Below are positions 9,314-17,908 of a stretch of DNA of 64,000 bases, piece after piece (position 1 is the first letter of the stretch; every line of letters starts with the position of its first letter). Below the pieces are notes generated by a model. It did no database searches. It saw only the letters and a list, made by a program, of their open reading frames with translations, and had not been told where the DNA came from. Source of the stretch: Ascidiaceihabitans sp. (GTDB lineage Bacteria > Pseudomonadota > Alphaproteobacteria > Rhodobacterales > Rhodobacteraceae); NCBI GenBank assembly GCA_028825475.1, contig JAPKAB010000003.1:1-64000 (forward strand). Reading direction: 5' to 3'. Made by a program: the position numbers and the translations under genes.

Positions 9314-9350
9314 AACGAAAACGGCGCGGGTGACTGCGCCGTTTTCGTTT
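9314..9350. terminator. Strong terminator between convergent genes
   Basis: AACGAAAACGGCGC (9314-9327) pairs perfectly over 14 bp with 9336-9349 around an eight-base loop, with T-rich sequence after it on the plus strand and A-rich sequence before it. It lies between the RTX gene and the convergent nucleotidyltransferase gene and could end transcription from both sides. Confidence 0.8.
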
Positions 9351-9364
9351 CTTGAATGTAGTGA

Positions 9365-9958
9365 TTACTGAGTGCGGGCGCGCCAGGCGGACCAATGTTC
9401 TGGTGTATCCAAATCCATGCGTGCGCGATCGCCTTTCAGGGCGTGGAGCATCAGACTGTCTCCTAACGCTGATAGTATTGCGTTGGCACCTTTGTCCCCA
9501 GTAAGTTTTTGAAATTGTTCAAATAATTTCACACCAACTAAGGTTGGGTGCCCCGTGGCACCGTCCTGTGTCGTTGCGCGCAGTGCTGTTGCGTTCGTTC
9601 CTACAAATGCTTCCAACATTTTGTTCATGTCATCTGTTGTGATATCAGGCATATCTGCTGGAAGGATCATAACCGCCTTGGCGTTATTGGGCAGGGCCGC
9701 GACACCGCGTTGCAAGCTGCGCGACATCCCAAGGTCGGCGTCAGGCACTTCAACCACCAACAATTCTAGTCCCGTCAAGCAAGCTGCGCGGGGATGGTCC
9801 GAGCTGGGCAACGTGACCAAGACAGGTTGGCCCGTCGCCAAAGCGCGTTTTGCCAAGACTTGCAGGCAGGGTGCGCCATGCACGTCTTCCAACAGCTTGT
9901 CTCCGCCGCGCATCCGCGACGCAGAACCCGCTGCCAAAAGTAGAATTGGTATTGTCAT
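9365..9958 (-). CDS. MobA/MocA-like nucleotidyltransferase
   Basis: A 197-residue cytoplasmic protein of the NTP-transferase family related to molybdenum cofactor cytidylyl/guanylyltransferases. The N-terminal nucleotide-binding signature LLAAGSASRMRGGDKLL (residues 6-22) and the acidic metal motif LPADMPD near residue 100 are present. Length is typical for MocA-type enzymes. It lies 28 bases downstream of the dimethylglycine-dehydrogenase-like gene on the same strand, so the two may be cotranscribed. Whether it charges a molybdopterin cofactor or another substrate cannot be told from sequence; no molybdoenzyme gene is in the window. Confidence 0.8.
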   Translation of the reverse strand: MTIPILLLAAGSASRMRGGDKLLEDVHGAPCLQVLAKRALATGQPVLVTLPSSDHPRAACLTGLELLVVEVPDADLGMSRSLQRGVAALPNNAKAVMILPADMPDITTDDMNKMLEAFVGTNATALRATTQDGATGHPTLVGVKLFEQFQKLTGDKGANAILSALGDSLMLHALKGDRARMDLDTPEHWSAWRARTQ

Positions 9959-9986
9959 CTGATGACCCTAACGCGGTCGCGCGCGG

Positions 9987-12404
9987 TTAACCACGCATTC
10001 GCGCGCCATCTGCATCAAATAAGATTCCCACAATTACACGGGCAGGGCGCATTTGCCCCAAGATTTCAATCTCAACAGCCAATCCATCGGCAATTCTATC
10101 CGTCGGAAGGAACCCAAGAGCAATCGATTTCTCCGCATAATGGGAATATCCGCCAGAGGTACAAAAGCCCACGACCGTACCATCCAGCCAAATAGGTTCA
10201 TACCCCTGCACATCGGCATCCAGCGCATCAACCTCAAACGAAACCAATGTACGCGTAGCCCCATTTGCACGCTCTGCTTCAGCTGCTGCGCGACCAATGA
10301 AATCCGTGTTCTTCTTAAAGTTGATGAAGCGATCCAATCCGGTTTCAGCAGCCGTATAGTCGGGGGAAAATTCGGACATCCAAGAGCCAAAGAACTTATC
10401 AAGGCGCAGTGACATCATCGCCCGCATTCCAAAGGGAACCATGCCGTGCTTTTGGCCCTCAGCCCAAAGCGTGTTCCACAGATTGCGTTGCCCCATTGGA
10501 TCACAGTAGATCTCGTACCCTAAATCACCGGTGTAGCTAACGCGCTGGACCAGACATTGGGTCATCCCAACGGTCATTGGGCGCACATCCATGAACTTCA
10601 TTTCACTGATATCGCTTAGGGTGCAGGCCGCCAAAACAGCCCGCGCATTGGGTCCCGCGATTTGAAAGCCGTTCCGTTTATCGCTTATATTCTCTATGGT
10701 TACGTCATCATCTTGATGTTGCTTGAACCAGCGCCAATGATAGGCTTGTGATCCATAGGATGCGGTCAGTTGGAATTCATCCTCTGCCAAGCACGACACG
10801 GTAAAGTCACCAATTAACTTACCTTTTTGCGACAGCATCGGGGTCAAACTTAGGCGTCCAACTTTGGGAATACGTCCCGCCATAATACGGTCCAACCATG
10901 CGCGTGCGCCGTCGCCTTTGATCAGATATTTGCCAAAGTTGTGCACCTCATTGATGCCGACAGCGTTGCGTACACCGCGTACTTCGCGCGCAGTTGCGCC
11001 GAATGCATCAGAGCGGCGGAAGGACGGCGTTTCAAACGTCGGCTCATCGCCAACGGCAAAGTAATTGACCACCTCCATGCCAAATTGCTGACCCCAAACA
11101 GCGCCCATACCGCTGAAAATATCATACATTGGGGTTGTACGGTTGGGACGCGCAGCTGGCAGTTCCTCGTTCGGGTAAGAAACGGAAAAACGTTTCTGAT
11201 AGTTCTCAATTACCTTGGGCAGGGTGTAACCCGGCGAAATCCAATCCCCAAATCGGGCGACATCCATCGCCATCACATCGCGTTCTGGTTCACCTTCAAC
11301 CATCCACTGCGCCAACATCAGACCAACGCCGCCACCTTGGCTAAAGCCTGCCATCACACCACAAGCGGACCAATAGTTACGCACACCTGGAACGGGGCCA
11401 ACCAAAGGATTGCCGTCAGGGGCAAAGGTGAAGGGGCCGTGGATCACGTTCTTAACGCCCGCTTTTTCCAAATCTGGGAAACGTTTATAGGAAAAATTGA
11501 TGCTGTCCTCGATCTTGTCGAAATCGTCTTGCAACAGGTCCTGACCAAAGGACCATGGGGTGCCATTTACGGCCCACGGACGACAGGTTTGTTCATAAAA
11601 ACCAATGCAAAGACCCAGACCTTCTTGGCGTAAATAGCTTTCGCCAGCGGGGTCCATGACGTGGGGATGTTCAATCCCGTCTTTCATCATATCAACAATC
11701 ATTGGGACCTCTTCAGTCACGATATATTGGTGCTCCATCGGGTGCAGTGGGAAATAGATACCGGCCATTGCGCCCACTTCACGCGCCCACAAACCGCCAG
11801 CATTCACCACATGTTCCGCATGGATCGTGCCCTTGTCCGTCACCACATCCCATGTGCCATCGGCGCGCTGATTGGTTTCCACAACCATCGTGTGCGTTTC
11901 AATTGTTGCGCCACCCATGCGGGCCGCTTTTGCATAGGCATGGGTGGTGCCCGAGGGGTCCAAATGCCCATCAAGGGGATCATAAAGCCCGCCAATGATG
12001 CCCTCAATATTGGTCACAGGGGCGATCTTTTTGATCTCTTCGGGGCCAACGATTTCCGTCTCAAGCCCCATAAAGCGGTGCTTGGCGCGTTCTGCCAGCA
12101 GCATGTCAAAGCGATCTTGATTGTCCGCCAGCGTCACACCGCCCACATGGTGCAGGCCACAAGACATGCCTGTAATTTCTTCCAACTCTTTGTAAAGCTT
12201 GATGGTATAGCCCTGCAACGCGGCCATATTGGTGTCGCCGTTCAACGTGTGAAACCCACCCGCCGCATGCCACGTTGACCCGGAGGTCAATTCAGAGCGT
12301 TCCAACAACATCACATCCGACCATCCCAGTTTCGTCAGATGGTACAATACAGACGCGCCAACCACGCCGCCTCCAATCACTGCTACACGTGTTGTGGTCT
12401 TCAT
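9987..12404 (-). CDS. FAD-dependent dimethylglycine/sarcosine dehydrogenase-like protein (copy 1)
   Basis: An 805-residue oxidoreductase with an N-terminal DAO-type FAD domain (dinucleotide motif VIGGGVVGAS, residues 8-17), a FAO_M-type middle region and a C-terminal GcvT aminomethyl/folate-binding half. The motif GSTWHAAG contains the His that carries covalent flavin in dimethylglycine and sarcosine dehydrogenases. Likely reaction: oxidative demethylation of an N-methylated amine or amino acid with transfer of C1 units to tetrahydrofolate; the exact substrate is unknown. Start 12404 is chosen because AAGGAG lies 7-12 bases upstream; an upstream in-frame start at 12518 is unsupported. A palindromic operator sits about 70 bases upstream. 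A divergent paralogue begins at 12929. Confidence 0.88.
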   Translation of the reverse strand: MKTTTRVAVIGGGVVGASVLYHLTKLGWSDVMLLERSELTSGSTWHAAGGFHTLNGDTNMAALQGYTIKLYKELEEITGMSCGLHHVGGVTLADNQDRFDMLLAERAKHRFMGLETEIVGPEEIKKIAPVTNIEGIIGGLYDPLDGHLDPSGTTHAYAKAARMGGATIETHTMVVETNQRADGTWDVVTDKGTIHAEHVVNAGGLWAREVGAMAGIYFPLHPMEHQYIVTEEVPMIVDMMKDGIEHPHVMDPAGESYLRQEGLGLCIGFYEQTCRPWAVNGTPWSFGQDLLQDDFDKIEDSINFSYKRFPDLEKAGVKNVIHGPFTFAPDGNPLVGPVPGVRNYWSACGVMAGFSQGGGVGLMLAQWMVEGEPERDVMAMDVARFGDWISPGYTLPKVIENYQKRFSVSYPNEELPAARPNRTTPMYDIFSGMGAVWGQQFGMEVVNYFAVGDEPTFETPSFRRSDAFGATAREVRGVRNAVGINEVHNFGKYLIKGDGARAWLDRIMAGRIPKVGRLSLTPMLSQKGKLIGDFTVSCLAEDEFQLTASYGSQAYHWRWFKQHQDDDVTIENISDKRNGFQIAGPNARAVLAACTLSDISEMKFMDVRPMTVGMTQCLVQRVSYTGDLGYEIYCDPMGQRNLWNTLWAEGQKHGMVPFGMRAMMSLRLDKFFGSWMSEFSPDYTAAETGLDRFINFKKNTDFIGRAAAEAERANGATRTLVSFEVDALDADVQGYEPIWLDGTVVGFCTSGGYSHYAEKSIALGFLPTDRIADGLAVEIEILGQMRPARVIVGILFDADGARMRG

Positions 12405-12472
12405 GGGGCGCACTCCTTGGCAAGATGTTATGTCCAGATTGGATTTCACTGCACCGTCTGGCTGGTCGAATA

Positions 12473-12491
12473 GCGACAAATATTGTCGCAA
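12473..12491. promoter_or_regulatory. Palindromic operator, site 1
   Basis: GCGAC-AAATATT-GTCGC with a trailing AA forms an inverted repeat with a seven-base spacer. It lies 69 bases upstream of the copy 1 dehydrogenase start (minus strand) and about 100 bases upstream of the small Cys-rich gene (plus strand). A matching element at 12836-12858 stands at the same distance from the second dehydrogenase. Confidence 0.7.
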
Positions 12492-12590
12492 ATTAGAGTG
12501 GCATAAATCGGATTGCATCTTTGGGTTGTGTTTGGCGGTAAAAAAGACTACCAGTGCTTAATATTCTATTAACTATTTTCTTGGTTTTAT

Positions 12591-12824
12591 ATGCTCCGAA
12601 TTATCGCGCTTACAATTTCTCTTGGTGTCGCAAATATTGGATTTGCATCAGGTGCAATGCCGGTCCCGTTGACTTTGACCGAACGCATACACATCCTCCA
12701 AGGCAAAACCGTTTTTAATGCATCGTGTTGTAAAACATGTCGTAAAGGCAAGGCCTGTGGCGACAGTTGCATTTCAAAGTCATATACTTTCCGAAAAGGC
12801 GTAGGTTGTGCTTGCGATGGTTGA
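12591..12824 (+). CDS. Small Cys-rich exported protein
   Basis: A 77-residue protein with a hydrophobic signal sequence (about residues 1-20, ending GFASGA) and a mature C-terminal part rich in Cys: CCKTCRKGKACGDSCI followed by GCACDG. I recognise this pattern from small hypothetical exported proteins of proteobacteria in which the Cys spacing is kept; here the Cys that usually precedes the last basic pair seems to be Phe (SYTFRK). Function is unknown; metal binding or disulfide bonding is plausible. It lies between the two divergent dehydrogenase genes, directed away from copy 1. The Shine-Dalgarno site is weak (GGTTTT only). Confidence 0.75.
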   Translation: MLRIIALTISLGVANIGFASGAMPVPLTLTERIHILQGKTVFNASCCKTCRKGKACGDSCISKSYTFRKGVGCACDG

Positions 12825-12835
12825 TTGCTGGGCTG

Positions 12836-12858
12836 ATTGCGACGTTTATTGTCGCAAT
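12836..12858. promoter_or_regulatory. Palindromic operator, site 2
   Basis: ATTGCGAC (12836-12843) and GTCGCAAT (12851-12858) form a perfect 8-bp inverted repeat with spacer GTTTATT. Core, spacer length and the spacer end TATT match site 1 at 12473-12491. It is 70 bases upstream of the copy 2 dehydrogenase start. One regulator probably binds both sites; it is not identified. Confidence 0.75.
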
Positions 12859-12928
12859 GATGCATTCTCACATTTAAAATTTTGCGCAATCTGAAGAGAG
12901 AGAAACCTCATTTCAGGGCGGTGTCCAT

Positions 12929-15364
12929 ATGCGTACCCATGCACAAGCAGTCGTAATCGGTGGCGGAGTAATCGGTTGTTCGATCCTGTATCACCTCACC
13001 AAATTGGGCTGGAAAGACGTTGTTCTGATTGAACGTGATGAACTTACCTCTGGCTCTACGTGGCACGCTGCCGCTAATATCCACGGGCTGCACGACAGCA
13101 CCAACATCAGTCGTATTCAGCACTATACGATGGGGCTGTATAAGGAGCTTGAGCAGGAAACGGGCCAAGGCTGTGGCGTGTTCCAACCGGGGTCTTTGTA
13201 CCTTGCCCAAACGATTGAGCGCGAACACCAACTGCGTCTGCAAGCGGCCAAGGCGAAACTGTATGGGATGAACTTCCATGAGGTGGATCGCGACGATGCA
13301 GAGCGTTTGCATCCCTTGGTCGATTTTGACGGCATCCGCTGCATCATGTGGGAACCGGATGGCGGTAACGTTGATCCATCAGGCGTCACACAGGCATATG
13401 CGACTGGCGCGCGCCAGAATGGCGCTGAAATCATGCGGTTCAATCCTGTATTAGGAACAGAACAACAGCCAGATGGTACATGGATTGTGCGCACGGAAAA
13501 AGGCGACGTATCAACGCCTTGGGTGATAAATGCCGCAGGCCTATGGGGGCGTGAAGTGGCTGCCCTTGCAGGTATTGAACTGCCTTTGCAGCCCACAGAA
13601 CATCAGTATTTCGTGACCGAAACCATCCCCGAAATTGCGGCGATGGACAAACGCCTGCCATCCGTGGCGGACCGCGACGGCGAATATTACCTGCGCCAAG
13701 AAGGTCAGGGGCTGCTGGTCGGTGCCTATGAGAAAAACATGAAATTCTGGGCCGAAGACGGCACGCCGCTGGACTTCGCCCATGACCTGTTTGACGACGA
13801 TCTGGAACGGATCGAGGAAAACATGTTGCGCGCCATTGATCGTGTGCCAGTGGTCGGCACCGCAGGCATCAAACGGGTCATCAATGGTCCGATGATTTGG
13901 TCCCCAGACAGCAATGTCCTGCTTGGCCCTGTGCCAGAGAAAAAGGGCTATTTCTGCTGTAACGGCATCATTCCAGGCTTTAGCCAATCAGGCGGTATGG
14001 GCCTGATGGTGGCGCAATGGATCATTGAAGGTGAAATGCAATACGACATGTTCCCATGGGACATGGCGCGTTTCGGCCATTGGGCGACGGACGGGGCAAA
14101 GGGCAAGGCCTTCACCAAAGAACGGGTGCGCGACCAATATGCCAACCGTTTCAAAATCCACTTCCCGAACGAGGAACGCAGTGCAGGGCGCGCCGTGCGC
14201 ACACGTCCCGTATATCAGCGTCAAAAGGACTTGGGCGCTGTTATGGGGCTGAACTATGGCTGGGAACATCCGCTGTGGTTCGCAGATGCACCTGACACCA
14301 AAGACACCGATGGCTTCACCCGCCAAAACTGGTGGGGACCTGTGGGCGAGGAATGTAAAATGCTGCGCTCACATGCGGGCATCATCGACATCTCTAATTT
14401 CGCCAAATACCGCTGCAAAGGGGCAGGGGCTGCGGATTGGCTGAACAGCGTTTTCGCCAACACTATGCCCAGATCCATCGGGCGGTCCTGCCTGACGCCG
14501 CTGATTGGCAAACGCGGCGGCATTGCGGGTGATTTCACCGTGACACGATTGGCTGAGGACGAGTTCTGGATCATCGGGTCTGGCATGGCCGAACGCTATC
14601 ACAAACGCTTCTTTAACGAGGTGCTATTGCCGACGGGGACAACGTTCACCTCTGAAACCGAAGCGATGTGCGGGTTCAACGTGGTGGGCCCCCAAAGCCG
14701 CGCCATGCTGCAAAGCATGACCAATACATCCTTCGCGACGGATGATTTCCCCTTCATGCGCTCCAAATGGATCGAACTGTCTGGGGTCAAAGTACTGGCG
14801 CTGCGGGTTTCCTTTACCGGTGATCTGGGTTGGGAACTGCACTGCGCAACCGCAGATCAAGATCGCCTTTACGCCGCCCTCCTAGAGACAGGCAAAGCGT
14901 TCGGCGCAGGCCCCGTTGGCAGCCGCGCCCTGATGAGTTTGCGGATCGAAAAAGGGTATGGGTCATGGAGCCGCGAATACTCCCCCGAATACTGGCCCCA
15001 AGAGGTGGGCTTGGATCGCCTGTGCAAAATGGACAAGGATTTCCTGAACAAAGCAGCAGTGGCTAAGACAATGGGCAACCCTGCGCGCGAACACATGGTG
15101 ATCCTATCGCTGGACGGCGCCCAGACCGATGCGTCAAACGCGGATGCAACCGGGGGCGAACCGATCTTTAAAAACGGTAAAGGGATCGGGCGTGTGACAT
15201 CAGGGGCCTATGGCTACAGCGTCGGACAATCCCTCGCACTTGGGTTCGTATCAGGCGCGGTTGCTGGAGACGAGGTCGAGGTGATGGTCTTGGGCGTGGC
15301 GCACAAAGCGGTGATTTTGAAAGAGGCACCGTTTGACGCGAGCGGGGAGATTTTACGGGGGTAG
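12929..15364 (+). CDS. FAD-dependent dimethylglycine/sarcosine dehydrogenase-like protein (copy 2)
   Basis: An 811-residue paralogue of the gene at 9987-12404 with the same domain order: FAD motif VIGGGVIGCS (residues 9-18), GSTWHAAA with the presumed flavin-linked His, FAO_M-type middle part and GcvT folate-binding C-terminal half. The active-site region differs after the His (NIHGLHDS here, GGFHTLNG in copy 1), so the two probably use different N-methyl substrates. Preceded by a GGGCGG ribosome-site-like stretch and operator site 2. Cytoplasmic; would feed C1 units to the folate pool and electrons to an acceptor such as ETF. Substrate not determinable here. Confidence 0.88.
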   Translation: MRTHAQAVVIGGGVIGCSILYHLTKLGWKDVVLIERDELTSGSTWHAAANIHGLHDSTNISRIQHYTMGLYKELEQETGQGCGVFQPGSLYLAQTIEREHQLRLQAAKAKLYGMNFHEVDRDDAERLHPLVDFDGIRCIMWEPDGGNVDPSGVTQAYATGARQNGAEIMRFNPVLGTEQQPDGTWIVRTEKGDVSTPWVINAAGLWGREVAALAGIELPLQPTEHQYFVTETIPEIAAMDKRLPSVADRDGEYYLRQEGQGLLVGAYEKNMKFWAEDGTPLDFAHDLFDDDLERIEENMLRAIDRVPVVGTAGIKRVINGPMIWSPDSNVLLGPVPEKKGYFCCNGIIPGFSQSGGMGLMVAQWIIEGEMQYDMFPWDMARFGHWATDGAKGKAFTKERVRDQYANRFKIHFPNEERSAGRAVRTRPVYQRQKDLGAVMGLNYGWEHPLWFADAPDTKDTDGFTRQNWWGPVGEECKMLRSHAGIIDISNFAKYRCKGAGAADWLNSVFANTMPRSIGRSCLTPLIGKRGGIAGDFTVTRLAEDEFWIIGSGMAERYHKRFFNEVLLPTGTTFTSETEAMCGFNVVGPQSRAMLQSMTNTSFATDDFPFMRSKWIELSGVKVLALRVSFTGDLGWELHCATADQDRLYAALLETGKAFGAGPVGSRALMSLRIEKGYGSWSREYSPEYWPQEVGLDRLCKMDKDFLNKAAVAKTMGNPAREHMVILSLDGAQTDASNADATGGEPIFKNGKGIGRVTSGAYGYSVGQSLALGFVSGAVAGDEVEVMVLGVAHKAVILKEAPFDASGEILRG

Positions 15365-15455
15365 GGTTGGATGGATGGCGGTTGAGCGGGCGTCGCTACC
15401 GTTCATAGAATATTTCACATAGCCATTTGATCGCCAATCTACTAACGCTGATCTC

Positions 15456-15968
15456 ATGGCTTATGATTACGATAAACTTTACGGCGAGGCCCGTGACGCT
15501 TTAGGGCAACCAACCTCGATTTTCGTCGATTTCTTCAACCAATTTGATCAACAAGACGCCCGTGTTTTGGATGTCGGATGTGGGCAAGGTCGAGATGCGC
15601 TTTTTATTGCAAGAAAAGGGCATCGTGTTGTGGGTATGGATATCTCTGCCAACGGCATCCGCGACCTGAAAGATGCGGCTTCGCAGGAAAACTTGCCGAT
15701 TGAAGGTATCGTTGCAGATATTGTGTACTACAAGCCCGATGGAATGTTCGATGTCATTCTGATTGACCGAACACTGCATATGCTGGCTCCGCCAGTGCGG
15801 CTCGCGGTTCTGGAAACATTGCTTGATCATGTGAACGAAAGCGGTTGGCTGCTGATCGCTGATGAAGCTTCAAACATCAAAGACTTTGAGAGGGTGATTG
15901 CTGCTCGTGACCTCAAGTGGAACACGAAACTATCGCAGCGCGGCTATCTGTTCGTGCGCCGTTCCTAA
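15456..15968 (+). CDS. Class I SAM-dependent methyltransferase
   Basis: A 170-residue protein with a Rossmann-type methyltransferase core: motif I VLDVGCGQGRDALFIA (about residues 43-58), acidic post-motif II residue in VVGMDISANG, and the motif IV-like FDVILIDRTLHML. It most resembles short TehB/UbiE-like methyltransferases. The substrate is unknown. It stands alone, 91 bases after the dehydrogenase on the same strand; no strong terminator separates them. Length is short but complete for the family. Confidence 0.8.
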   Translation: MAYDYDKLYGEARDALGQPTSIFVDFFNQFDQQDARVLDVGCGQGRDALFIARKGHRVVGMDISANGIRDLKDAASQENLPIEGIVADIVYYKPDGMFDVILIDRTLHMLAPPVRLAVLETLLDHVNESGWLLIADEASNIKDFERVIAARDLKWNTKLSQRGYLFVRRS

Positions 15969-16085
15969 CCAACACTTTGGGCTCTAAGCGGCCATTACCT
16001 CACTCCAAACCCCTCCCAAAAACTCCACGGTTACAATCCTGCCAAAAACCCTCTATGACCCCTGCAACTCCTGAAGGGACATGAA

Positions 16086-16235
16086 ATGCCTAAATCCAAA
16101 AAACCACGCGTCAAACGCGCTGATGCAAATCCTGTGAAAAAGCCTGCGGCTTATCAGGGGCTGCACAATGTTGCGCGCCAAGAGGGCTCGCATCCAAATA
16201 AAGCCGGCAAAAAAGCCGTCAACAAGGGCGCTTAA
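16086..16235 (+). CDS. Small Lys-rich basic protein
   Basis: A 49-residue open frame beginning MPKSKKPRVKRADANPVKKP and ending in a basic tail (AGKKAVNKGA). The Shine-Dalgarno GAAGGGA lies at suitable distance and a GC-rich hairpin follows the stop codon. It is strongly basic and probably unstructured, like a nucleic-acid-binding or ribosome-associated small protein; that role is a guess. No family is recognised. Confidence rests on the ribosome site, terminator and biased composition. Confidence 0.6.
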   Translation: MPKSKKPRVKRADANPVKKPAAYQGLHNVARQEGSHPNKAGKKAVNKGA

Positions 16236-16251
16236 TCTGGCGTGACCGTAG

Positions 16252-16269
16252 GGCGGGGTTTACCCCGCC
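16252..16269 (+). terminator. Hairpin after the small basic gene
   Basis: GGCGGGG (16252-16258) pairs with CCCCGCC (16263-16269) around TTTA, 17 bases after the stop codon at 16235. No T-run follows, so termination may be partial or factor-assisted. Confidence 0.5.
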
Positions 16270-16374
16270 ACCGCGTCCCAGATGTCCAAACCTTACCCAA
16301 CAGTTAACGGCCCGGCGCAAAGGTTAACGCGCAGGCGATCGTTACCAAGGGGTTAAGGTCGCAAAAGCGCAAAA

Positions 16375-16476
16375 CTGTACAATTCACCGCCTAATCTGCA
16401 CAGTTACGCCATATCCCCATGAAATAAAGCGTTTTGATCGCCCCAAACTGTACAGATGTGGGGCCGTACTGTGCAG
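16375..16476. repeat. Four CTGYRCAG palindromes in two 21-bp-spaced pairs
   Basis: Related palindromic octamers occur at 16375 (CTGTACAA, one mismatch), 16396 (CTGCACAG), 16448 (CTGTACAG) and 16469 (CTGTGCAG). Start-to-start distances are 21, 52 and 21 bases, so sites fall on one helical face in two pairs. The segment lies between convergent genes (16235 and 16519), where no promoter is expected. It may be a regulator or structural DNA-protein site. An AACGCC/GGCGTT hairpin at 16488-16508 follows and could end the minus-strand transcript. Confidence 0.55.
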
Positions 16477-16518
16477 TTGTGCGTGCAAACGCCACCGAAC
16501 GGGGCGTTAACCGTCAGC

Positions 16519-17826
16519 CTATAGGGGGCGGATTTTCAGCTCTGTGATCCGATTGCCTTCACGTTCGATTACTTCAAAACGGAAGCCGTGGAAAGAGAAC
16601 ACCTGACCCACAGTTGGGATCATTTGCGCCTCGTGAATGACCAATCCCGCGATGGTGTTTGCCTCTTCATCCGGCAGGTTCCAATCGTTGGCGCGGTTCA
16701 GGTCGCGGATGGTTGTGGCACCGTCCACCATGAATTCACCGTCACCCGTGGCTGTTACCTGATGCTCTGTCTCTGCATCAAATTCGTCCGTAATTTCACC
16801 AACGATTTCTTCCAAAATATCTTCCAAAGTGATCAATCCCTGAAGACTGCCATACTCATCAACCACCAGCGCAAAATGCGAACGATTGCGCAAGAACTGG
16901 CGCATTTGATCGTCAAGTGTTGTCGTCTCAGGCACGAAGTACGGAGGCACGGCCACTTCGGAAACATCGAACGTTTTCAATGCACTCTCTTCATCACTTG
17001 AGTCGCCAATTGCCTTGTAGATCGCACGCAAAAGGTCTTTGGAATGGATCACACCAATGATGTTCTCTGGATCGTTTTGATAGACAGGTAGGCGCGTATG
17101 TGGGGATTTGATGCACTGCTGAAGGATGACATCAGGCGCATCCCCAAGGTTCACCATTTCAATGTCGGAACGGTGCAACATGATCTCTTCAACCACGCGT
17201 TCGCCCAAATCCAAAGCGCCCAAAATCCGGTCGCGATCTTCCTTTTCCACAACACCTTCAGAATGTCCAAGTTGCAGTGCACCCGCAATCTCTTCGCGTA
17301 CAGCCAGCAGGTGGCTGTCGGGATCAACACGCACGCCAAACACGCGCAAAACACCACGCACAAGGAAACGAACGGCGGCAACGATGGGCGAAAAAACTTT
17401 AATTATCAATGCAATAGGGCCGGAAACCTTAGCTGACATGGTTTCCGCATGGATGATTGCATAGGTCTTTGGCAGCACCTCTGCAAAGATCAAAACCAGC
17501 AATGTCATCACACCTGTCGCGATCAAAACGCCGCTTTCCCCAAAGGCCCGCAAGAAGATGCCGGTGGCCAAAGACGTCGCAAGGATATTCACAAGGTTGT
17601 TGCCCAACAAGACAGAGCCGATCAGGCGTTCATTGTCTTCAGTGATGCGCAAGGCACGCTGTGCACCGACTGACCCTTTATCGGCCTGAGCGCGCAACTT
17701 TCCGCGAGACGCGGCTGTTAGGGCCGTCTCTGAACCTGAGAAAAATCCAGATAAAACAAGGAGTAACAAGATCACGCCGCAGGTGATCCAGAACGCGCTG
17801 TCTAGGGATGCCAATGTTTCCGTCAT
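16519..17826 (-). CDS. CorC/HlyC family (CNNM, DUF21) membrane transporter
   Basis: A 435-residue inner-membrane protein of the hemolysin/CorC family, linked in other bacteria to Mg2+ or Co2+ efflux. The N-terminal CNNM/DUF21 region has about four membrane segments (residues 10-160) with the family motif FSGSETALTAASRGKLR. It is followed by a CBS pair (about 215-335, VVDEYGSLQGLITLEDILEEIVGEI) and the C-terminal CorC_HlyC domain (about 350-435). Length is usual. Transcribed alone, toward the repeat-bearing gap at 16236-16518. The ion specificity is an inference from family members. Confidence 0.9.
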   Translation of the reverse strand: MTETLASLDSAFWITCGVILLLLVLSGFFSGSETALTAASRGKLRAQADKGSVGAQRALRITEDNERLIGSVLLGNNLVNILATSLATGIFLRAFGESGVLIATGVMTLLVLIFAEVLPKTYAIIHAETMSAKVSGPIALIIKVFSPIVAAVRFLVRGVLRVFGVRVDPDSHLLAVREEIAGALQLGHSEGVVEKEDRDRILGALDLGERVVEEIMLHRSDIEMVNLGDAPDVILQQCIKSPHTRLPVYQNDPENIIGVIHSKDLLRAIYKAIGDSSDEESALKTFDVSEVAVPPYFVPETTTLDDQMRQFLRNRSHFALVVDEYGSLQGLITLEDILEEIVGEITDEFDAETEHQVTATGDGEFMVDGATTIRDLNRANDWNLPDEEANTIAGLVIHEAQMIPTVGQVFSFHGFRFEVIEREGNRITELKIRPL

Positions 17827-17908
17827 TTGTGAGTATATCCTTTAGCTATAATAGGTTATGGGGTGGCCGCTCAGTTCATTCAAGGCCAACCGAAGCAGAG
17901 GGCATAAA

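Noticed and set aside
10941-11633. 230-codon plus-strand frame inside the copy 1 dehydrogenase gene
   Set aside because: Antisense to a clear gene, without a ribosome site or known motifs.
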